This document shows, one piece after another, positions 1-5,937 of a stretch of 8,661 nt of DNA. Source of the DNA: Bacteroidales bacterium (lineage in GTDB: Bacteria; Bacteroidota; Bacteroidia; Bacteroidales; UBA7960); NCBI GenBank assembly GCA_007128045.1, contig SKYG01000291.1:1-8661 (forward strand), read 5' to 3'. Position numbers and translations under genes: made by a program. How positions within the stretch are numbered: the stretch's first letter is position 1; every line of letters begins with the position of its first letter. A model generated the notes under the pieces. That model saw only the letters and a program-made list of their open reading frames with translations, did not search any database and had not been told where the DNA came from.

Positions 1-2
1 AG

Positions 3-2762
3 GCTGCGGATACCCATTCTTCCTTGGGTAAATGGGAAATGGTCAGCATTGGACATCCAAACTATTTCGAAGGAGCATCCAATGACACCATGCTTTATTT
101 TACAGGTAATCAACCCAATCTTGGACCGGCCGACTCGCCACTTGAATACACCTTTATTGCACCCGAAACTGCCACATACGAATTGGCCATTCGTTCCAGC
201 AGAGACTTAAGAGATGCACGAAATGATGAGTGTAACGACTTTTTTGTTAGGATGGCGGGCGATTTTGAACCCGGGCACAACACTTTTTCTAAGAGTGTGT
301 TAACTTCAAATACCAAGCATTATTTTTCAAGTGTTCCTACTAAACAATGGGGATGGACAGTATTGGGCGAGAGAAGAATTGATGGAGTGAATGTCAAATT
401 AAGATTTCGATATGCTTTAAAACAGGGGGAAGAGTATACTTTAACTGTTTCGGGTCGCTCACAGCGTGCGATCATGGATTATATTATTTTGTTTAATACT
501 TCCAGGGTTTCACAAAATCAGGCTCATAATGCTACACTGATAATGGAAACTCCTCCTGAAGGGAGTTTAATGATTATTCTTGATGAAACCCGGGGTACTG
601 TAACTAAAAATCCTGATAAACCGGTTTACGATCCCGGTGAAGAAGTTGTATTAACAGCAATTCCGGAGCCCGGATTCATATTTGATAGCTGGGGATTGGA
701 TGTAAATAGCACTGACAATCCATTAACAGTTACAATGAATTCAACCATGAATATTCAGGCAAATTTTGATGTTGCCCCTCCGGCTGATGGAAGCCTGATT
801 ATCGATGTTAATGATATTCGCGGTACTGTTTCGAGAAACCCCGATAAAATTGTATTCGATCCCGGTGAGATCGTGGTAGTTACTGCGGAGTCTAATCCAG
901 GGTATGTTTTTCAAAACTGGTCCGGCGATATTACAAGTGATGATAATCCATTGACCATTACGATGGACTCAACGATATATATAACAGCTAATTTTGGATT
1001 GGAAAGCATCCCGGTGCAAAATAGAACTGTTTTATTTTATGACAATTTCAATCAGGAACCTGTTAATCCCATCGTTAGTAGCGGAGATCCGGTTGTTGAT
1101 TATACCGTATGGACTACTGTTACAGACCTCGAAATTGGAGGAGGGACTGCACTCATTGAAGAATATGCTCCCGGTGACGGAGTGATCAAGTTACTTGCAA
1201 GAGAAAGCATCTCACAGGCAGGAAACCGTACTGAAGTTTCTGCTCCTTTGTCATTTTACAATGCCCCTTTTGCTCCTGTGCTCAGCGCGAATACCGATAC
1301 ACTGGAGTGGATCTTCACAACAAAGCAAAACAGAAATAGTGCCGGCGGATCGCAAGGATTTAACGGTACCAACACCGGGATGGCTGTTGTACTCGCTGCC
1401 GATTCATCTGTCTGGGGAAGTCAGCAAGGCTCAAATGCAAGGGGGTATGCAGTTACGTTGTTAAAACCCGATGGTGGTAATTACTGTGTTTCTTTCTCGC
1501 GATTTGATAAAGGATTATCAAATTATACAGTAATAGCCGGAAACAGGGAAGAGGATATTTTTAGTGACCGCAGAAACTGGGTCACAGTTAGAGTGACCTA
1601 TATTCCGACCACCAACGAGTGGAATCTGTTTTTCAGAGATGAAGAATCTATTACCACAAAGGGAGATGTGTTTAACACAGAAGGAATGCGTTTGATTGAA
1701 ACTGTGGTTGATGATACTTTCACCGATATCGAAATGACCCATTTTGGGTTTGCCCTCAACACTCCGGCTCCGGGTGGAGGAGGTGCCGATCCAAATGCAT
1801 TTTTCGTGGATGATTTTAAGGTTTCAAAGCTTGGCGGAGATTTGCAGTTGTTTACTCTGACTACTGAAGTGTTTGAAGGAACCGGCGGAGAAATCATTAT
1901 TGAACCTGATCAGCAAGAGTATGCTTCCGGTAGCCTGGTTGAATTAATAGCAATTCCTGATGATGGCTACATGTTTGTGGGTTGGAGTGGTGATGTAACA
2001 AGTGCCTTAAATCCATTATCGGTAATGATGAATTCCAATAAGAATATTACGGCAAATTTCACAGCCATAGATGTTACAAGTTATACCCTGACTATCACGG
2101 CTGTAAACGGTACTGTGGCCCAATCAGTCGACGGGACAGTGTTTGCTGAAAACACGGAAGTAATATTAACCGCCACTCCTGATACAGGATATGAGTTTGC
2201 GGGTTGGAGCGGTGATGTAACTAGTATTGATAATCCATTAACGGTAACAATGGACTCCAATAAGGATATTACGGCCAACTTTACCCCTATAGTTAAGTAT
2301 TTTACACTGAATATCACATCTGAACATGGGGTGGTGGAACAATCGGTTGAAGGAACGGAGTTTGCGGAGAACACGGAAATAGTATTAACAGCGGTACCAC
2401 AGGTAGAATACGGATTTGTGAGCTGGAGTGGCGATGTTACAAGTACCGAGAATCCATTAACGGTAACCATTAATGCAAATATGAATATTACGGCTAATTA
2501 CACCGTGGTTACATCGATAAAGCAAGAGCCTGACATTGCGTTTACCGTCATGCCCAATCCGTCTTATGGACTATTCTCCGTTCAGGTAATGCACCCAGTC
2601 AGTTATAAAGTATATAACCTGAATGGTATTCTGGTAAAAGAAGGCAGTGCGTCAGAAACATTTTCCCTGGACATGAGTGGATACAATAACGCGATATACA
2701 TTCTGCAGGTCGAATCTCAGGATGGTATTAGTATTAAACGCATAATGAAAATATCAGAATAA
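3..2762 (+). CDS. Modular T9SS-secreted carbohydrate-binding protein, 5'-truncated by window edge
   Basis: The frame is open to the left edge (in-frame codons from base 3 read AADTHSSLGKW), so the true start and any signal peptide or catalytic domain lie upstream; the TTG at 24 is only an in-frame leucine codon. Counting from that TTG, residues about 1-157 form a beta-sandwich resembling CBM6-like domains (RNDECNDFFVRM; SGRSQRAIMDYIILF). Residues 181-248 and 257-324 are InlB-type B-repeats (GxV..NPD..xYDPGExVxLTA...F..W..D..S..NPLTVTM.S...I.ANF). Residues 336-608 are a jelly-roll domain, 610-679, 687-753 and 760-826 are three more B-repeats, and 838-912 are a type-A T9SS sorting domain (MPNPSYGLF near its start, basic end IKRIMKISE). 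No catalytic domain is recognisable in the visible part. The role is inferred: an extracellular or surface glycan-binding protein, possibly carrying an enzyme upstream. It precedes a gene sharing its jelly-roll domain, with an 84-base gap to that gene's preferred start, so co-transcription is likely. Confidence 0.88.
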   Translation, partial: AADTHSSLGKWEMVSIGHPNYFEGASNDTMLYFTGNQPNLGPADSPLEYTFIAPETATYELAIRSSRDLRDARNDECNDFFVRMAGDFEPGHNTFSKSVLTSNTKHYFSSVPTKQWGWTVLGERRIDGVNVKLRFRYALKQGEEYTLTVSGRSQRAIMDYIILFNTSRVSQNQAHNATLIMETPPEGSLMIILDETRGTVTKNPDKPVYDPGEEVVLTAIPEPGFIFDSWGLDVNSTDNPLTVTMNSTMNIQANFDVAPPADGSLIIDVNDIRGTVSRNPDKIVFDPGEIVVVTAESNPGYVFQNWSGDITSDDNPLTITMDSTIYITANFGLESIPVQNRTVLFYDNFNQEPVNPIVSSGDPVVDYTVWTTVTDLEIGGGTALIEEYAPGDGVIKLLARESISQAGNRTEVSAPLSFYNAPFAPVLSANTDTLEWIFTTKQNRNSAGGSQGFNGTNTGMAVVLAADSSVWGSQQGSNARGYAVTLLKPDGGNYCVSFSRFDKGLSNYTVIAGNREEDIFSDRRNWVTVRVTYIPTTNEWNLFFRDEESITTKGDVFNTEGMRLIETVVDDTFTDIEMTHFGFALNTPAPGGGGADPNAFFVDDFKVSKLGGDLQLFTLTTEVFEGTGGEIIIEPDQQEYASGSLVELIAIPDDGYMFVGWSGDVTSALNPLSVMMNSNKNITANFTAIDVTSYTLTITAVNGTVAQSVDGTVFAENTEVILTATPDTGYEFAGWSGDVTSIDNPLTVTMDSNKDITANFTPIVKYFTLNITSEHGVVEQSVEGTEFAENTEIVLTAVPQVEYGFVSWSGDVTSTENPLTVTINANMNITANYTVVTSIKQEPDIAFTVMPNPSYGLFSVQVMHPVSYKVYNLNGILVKEGSASETFSLDMSGYNNAIYILQVESQDGISIKRIMKISE
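564..995 (+). repeat. Two InlB-type B-repeats upstream of the jelly-roll domain
   Basis: Two 68-residue units (564-767 and 792-995) are joined by a short Pro/Gly linker (DVAPPADG). Both share the frame RGTV..NPDK.V.DPGE.V..TA...PG..F..W..D..S.DNPLT.TM.ST..I.ANF. Such units are small beta-grasp-like spacers common in long secreted proteins. The second unit is closer to the last B-repeat of the downstream gene (5247-5447) than to most units in its own gene; both contain GDITSD and end in DSTIYITANF. Confidence 0.8.
1029..2060 (+). repeat. Module copy 1: jelly-roll domain plus adjoining B-repeat
   Basis: This segment encodes a ~270-residue jelly-roll (concanavalin/LamG-like) domain (1029-1847) and the B-repeat that directly follows it (1851-2060). 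The same pair, in the same order, occurs at 3012-4040 in the next gene. Similarity is visible at DNA level, for example TTTAACGGTACCAA at 1359-1372 and again at 3342-3355. Protein landmarks shared by both copies are VLFYD-FNQ-PVNPIVSSGDP, GNRTEVSAPLS, GFNGTNTGMAVVLA, LSNYT-IAGN, MTHFGFALNTPAPG and VDD. I cannot place it in a named CBM or lyase family. Confidence 0.85.
2082..2501 (+). repeat. Tandem pair of closely related InlB-type B-repeats
   Basis: Units at 2082-2282 and 2301-2501 each encode 67 residues and are more alike than other units in the protein. They share V-QSV-GT-FAENTE--LTA-P and SWSGDVTS/GWSGDVTS followed by NPLTVT and NITANF/Y-type ends, and the usual PD..Y.PG stretch is replaced by FAENTE in both. 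This indicates a recent internal duplication just before the T9SS sorting domain. Their role is probably a rigid spacer or stalk (inference). Confidence 0.8.
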
Positions 2763-2846
2763 CATCTGAAAATGTTGTCAATTCAATTAATCACAGACCA
2801 CCTATACCTTTTTTTTGAATTGACTGGTATTATAATATCTAAATCA

Positions 2847-5702
2847 ATGAAGTCGACTTTCGCTGGAAAACCTGTCTCATTAGTTTCTTTATTAGCATTT
2901 CTATTTGTTTTTACTTTAAATGTGTGTTCTGTTTTTGGTATGAGAGCGCAAACACTCACACCCATCACAACCAATTTTGATAAGGAAAGCACCCCGGATC
3001 AAAAGAAAGAAGTCTTATTTTATGATGATTTTAACCAGGACCCTGTCAATCCTATTGTCAGCAGCGGAGATCCTGCTGTGGATTATACTATCTGGACTAC
3101 CGTAGACCCGCCAAGTGAGGGCAGTGGAACAGCGCTCATTGAGGCATATGCTCCTGAAGATGGTGTGCTGAAATTGCTGGCAAGGCAAAGCACCTCCCAG
3201 ACTGGAAACCGTACCGAAGTGTCAGCTCCTTTGTCTACTTACAATGAACACTTTAATCCGGTATTGAGTGCAAACGCAGATACGTTGGTATGGGTCTTTA
3301 CTGCCAAGCAAAACAGGAATAGTTCGGGTGGAACCAGTGGCTTTAACGGTACCAATACCGGAATGGCGGTTGTATTGGCATCCGATTCATCTATGTGGAG
3401 CAGTCAGCAAGGGTCACATGCCAAAGGGTATGCAATTACGTTTCTAAAACCGGAAGGCAATATGTATTGCGTTTCCTTGTCCCGATTTGACGGAGGGTTA
3501 TCAAATTATACAATCATAGCCGGAAACATGGCAGAGGATGTGTTTAGTGAGTTCAGAACCTGGGTTACAGTAAAAGTGATGTATATTCCGGGCACCAACG
3601 AGTGGAGCCTCTTTTTCAGAGATGAACAATCTCAGACTACAAAGGGAGATGTCTTTTATAGTAGTGATATGAAATTAATTGAAACTGTAGAAGATGATAC
3701 CTTCACATATCTGGAAATGACCCATTTCGGATTTGCCCTTAACACACCGGCCCCAGGAGCTTCTGGTGCCAATGGTAACGCATTTTGGGTAGATGACTAT
3801 ATTGTATCTGTGGGTAGTGTTGATAAAGAGCGATTTACAATTAGTACTACGGTTACAGGAACTGGGGGCAAAATTGTTAGGGCCCCCGATCAGGATGATT
3901 ATCCAGCCGGCAGTGAGGTAGAATTAATCGCAGTTCCTGATGTAGGATACGAGTTTGAGTGTTGGGGCGGTGAAGTTAATAGCATCCAAAATCCTTTAAC
4001 AGTAACCATTAACTCCCAATTGAATATAACGGCCAGTTTTACCAAAGCGGGAGAACTCCCTGTTGGAGAAAAATTAATTCATTTTGATGAAGTTCTTCTG
4101 GAAGCAGTAAAAAAACAAATAGAGCAAAACAATGCCTTTTTTGTTAATGCCTATAATTCATTAATCAGCGATGCCAATAAAGAATTGAATAAAGCTGCAA
4201 ACCCTGTCACCAATAAAACCCAGGTGCCTCCAAGTGGCAGTAAAAATGATTATTTAAGCCTTGCTCCTTACTGGTGGCCAAATCCCGACACGCCTGATGG
4301 TTTACCATGGATTCATAAGGATGGTCAGGTGAATCCTTTAACCCGCGGTGACAATACCGATCAGGTGAGATTAAGTAATTTCTTCACATCGATAGAACTG
4401 CTTTCGTTTGCCTATTATTTCTCGAACGACATCAGATATGCCATTAAGGCCATTGACCTGCTCAACATCTGGCTTGTGAACAGTGAAACAAGAGTCAATC
4501 CACACGCAAATTTTGCTCAGGGTATTCCGGGCATAAACACGGGAAGAAAAATTGGAATAATTGAATGGTCCAGCGTGTACCAGGTGATTGTAGCGATGCA
4601 GATGATGGATAAAAAAGGAGTACTTCCAGCTAATACAAAAACTGGTGTTAATGAGTGGTTGAGTGATTGGTCTGTCTGGTTAAGAACAAGTGATTTCGGA
4701 ATAGAAGAGAGTAATATGGGCAATAACCATGGCACCAAGTATGATTTTCAGGCGCTTGGTTTATTACTCTATGAAGGGAAGACAGCAGATGCCATAAAAT
4801 TGGTTAATGATTTTAAAACCAAACGAATAGCAAGTCAAATCCAGCCAAACGGAGCACAACCCTCAGAACTGAGCAGAACCAAGAGCGTGAACTATTCAAC
4901 CATGAATTTGTGGGGAATGACCCAGGTAGCCCAAATGGGTTGGCAGGTTGGTGTCGATCTTTGGGACTACGAGAGTTCTGATGGGCGCAGCATTAGAAAA
5001 GCCTACGAATTCTTACTTCCATATGTACTTGGTGAACAGACTTGGACCTGGACTCAAATCACCAATAGTGGAGCGGTAAATGCATTAAATACATTGACAA
5101 AACCGCTTTTCAGCAGAGCAAGTACCATCTTTCATGAGGATCTCATTCCTCAGAGTGAAAATGCAGGGGATGGCCTTTCCTATCTTGATAAGCTGAGATA
5201 TCCACCACGTGAGCGACTGTTTATAGAAGAAGTTGGCAAAGCAAATATTTTTATTAACGTAAACCCCAACCAGGGAGTGGTGAATAAAAATCCTGATCAG
5301 TTTATATATGAACCTGGTGAAGATGTTGTCTTAACAGCCGAGCCGAATACCGGGTTTGAATTTGTAAACTGGACAGGCGATATTACAAGCGACGAGAATC
5401 CATTGACCATTAAACTTGATTCAACAATATATATCACGGCAAATTTTGAACAGGCGAGTGGCATCGATGAGAAAATTATGGGTATATTCAAAGTGTATCC
5501 CAATCCATCAAAAGGAGTTTTTACCGTTGAGATAGATCATAAAGCATCCTATAATGTTTATAATCTTTCTGGTGTCCGATTAAAAGAAGGAAAGGAATAC
5601 AGCACGTTTCATCTTAATATGAACGGATTCCCTAAAGGAATGTATTTGTTGGAAATAATTACTCCGGAGGGGATAACTATTGAACGTTTGATTCTTGAAT
5701 GA
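2847..5702 (+). CDS. Secreted multimodular alginate-lyase-superfamily polysaccharide lyase (PL5/PL38-like) with T9SS sorting domain
   Basis: Predicted to cleave a uronic-acid polysaccharide by beta-elimination outside the cell. I chose the ATG at 2847 (951 residues) over the one at 2772 because it begins a proper Sec signal peptide (MKSTFAGKP, then a hydrophobic VSLVSLLAFLFVFTLNVCSVFG core); the earlier start would put a 25-residue non-signal leader in front. From 2847: jelly-roll domain 56-322; InlB-type B-repeat 330-398; alginate-lyase domain about 410-790; second B-repeat 801-867; type-A T9SS sorting domain 879-951 (VYPNPSKGVF, KGMYLLEI). The lyase domain has the family motif YLSLAPYWWPNP (Tyr475-Trp476-Trp477), NNHGTKYD (Asn626, Asn627, His628), KRIASQIQPNGAQPSELSR, and Arg677 with Tyr683. 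In PL5 lyase A1-III the catalytic set is Asn-His, Arg and Tyr, so Asn627/His628/Arg677/Tyr683 are the likely equivalents. The substrate may be polymannuronate, glucuronan or a related glycan; this cannot be decided by reading. No frameshift is seen. Confidence 0.88.
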   Translation: MKSTFAGKPVSLVSLLAFLFVFTLNVCSVFGMRAQTLTPITTNFDKESTPDQKKEVLFYDDFNQDPVNPIVSSGDPAVDYTIWTTVDPPSEGSGTALIEAYAPEDGVLKLLARQSTSQTGNRTEVSAPLSTYNEHFNPVLSANADTLVWVFTAKQNRNSSGGTSGFNGTNTGMAVVLASDSSMWSSQQGSHAKGYAITFLKPEGNMYCVSLSRFDGGLSNYTIIAGNMAEDVFSEFRTWVTVKVMYIPGTNEWSLFFRDEQSQTTKGDVFYSSDMKLIETVEDDTFTYLEMTHFGFALNTPAPGASGANGNAFWVDDYIVSVGSVDKERFTISTTVTGTGGKIVRAPDQDDYPAGSEVELIAVPDVGYEFECWGGEVNSIQNPLTVTINSQLNITASFTKAGELPVGEKLIHFDEVLLEAVKKQIEQNNAFFVNAYNSLISDANKELNKAANPVTNKTQVPPSGSKNDYLSLAPYWWPNPDTPDGLPWIHKDGQVNPLTRGDNTDQVRLSNFFTSIELLSFAYYFSNDIRYAIKAIDLLNIWLVNSETRVNPHANFAQGIPGINTGRKIGIIEWSSVYQVIVAMQMMDKKGVLPANTKTGVNEWLSDWSVWLRTSDFGIEESNMGNNHGTKYDFQALGLLLYEGKTADAIKLVNDFKTKRIASQIQPNGAQPSELSRTKSVNYSTMNLWGMTQVAQMGWQVGVDLWDYESSDGRSIRKAYEFLLPYVLGEQTWTWTQITNSGAVNALNTLTKPLFSRASTIFHEDLIPQSENAGDGLSYLDKLRYPPRERLFIEEVGKANIFINVNPNQGVVNKNPDQFIYEPGEDVVLTAEPNTGFEFVNWTGDITSDENPLTIKLDSTIYITANFEQASGIDEKIMGIFKVYPNPSKGVFTVEIDHKASYNVYNLSGVRLKEGKEYSTFHLNMNGFPKGMYLLEIITPEGITIERLILE
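3012..4040 (+). repeat. Module copy 2: jelly-roll domain plus adjoining B-repeat
   Basis: This is the second copy of the module found at 1029-2060. The jelly-roll part is 3012-3812 and the B-repeat 3834-4040. The B-repeat shares TGG-I---PDQ--Y--GS-VELIA-PD-GY with the unit at 1851-2060, so jelly-roll and B-repeat appear to have been copied as one unit. Here it is followed by the lyase domain, whereas in the upstream gene it is followed by two more B-repeats. Confidence 0.85.
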
Positions 5703-5871
5703 TATGTTGTACTGATAATAAATAGCCATATGTCTGAGAACCCTATCTGTGAGAATGAAATATCCAGTGCTTAATTCTCAAAATCACATAAAAAGAGAGG
5801 TTGGCATGAAAGGTCACATCGCCTTGCAGCTACATATATATTGCCAGCTTAAAATGAGATTCAAAGACATT

Positions 5872-5879
5872 TATATTTG
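5872..5879 (+). promoter_or_regulatory. Candidate Bacteroidota -7 promoter element
   Basis: TATATTTG matches the Bacteroidota primary-sigma -7 consensus TAnnTTTG and lies 58 bases before the ATG at 5938. No good TTTG -33 element is found 19-21 bases upstream, so this is a weak call. If it is real, the lipoprotein gene can be transcribed separately from the lyase gene across the 235-base gap (5703-5937), in which I see no terminator-like hairpin with a T run. Confidence 0.3.
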
Positions 5880-5937
5880 GGAGTTATAATAGTAAAATCA
5901 CACCCTGGTCCCTCTACCAACAAAACAAATTATTCTT

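Noticed and set aside
24..26. TTG at 24 as the start of the first gene
   Set aside because: The same frame is open and protein-like up to base 3, and a T9SS cargo lacks its signal peptide here, so the gene begins upstream of the window.
1029..1847. Jelly-roll domain as a PL7 alginate lyase, because of the NRTEVS motif resembling the PL7 RxELR strand
   Set aside because: The other PL7 signatures (QIH and YxKAGxYxQ) are absent in both copies of the domain.
1598..1897. 99-codon minus-strand frame opposite the jelly-roll domain
   Set aside because: It lies fully inside a well-supported domain on the other strand and shows no recognisable protein motif.
2081..2470. 129-codon minus-strand frame opposite the B-repeats
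   Set aside because: It is the antisense shadow of repeated, Thr/Val-rich coding sequence; its own repeats simply mirror the plus-strand repeats.
2820..2836. TTGACT and TATAAT boxes before the lyase gene as a sigma-70 promoter
   Set aside because: The boxes are only 5 bases apart, and Bacteroidota promoters use a different consensus; no TAnnTTTG is found here.
5750..5780. Inverted repeat TGAGAAT / ATTCTCA behind the lyase gene as a terminator
   Set aside because: The 7-base AT-rich stem encloses a 17-base loop and no T run follows, so it is not a credible intrinsic terminator.
5806..5889. 27-codon frame MKGHIALQLHIYCQLK... preceded by AGAGAGG
   Set aside because: Very short, overlaps the candidate promoter element, and nothing but the spaced purine run supports translation.
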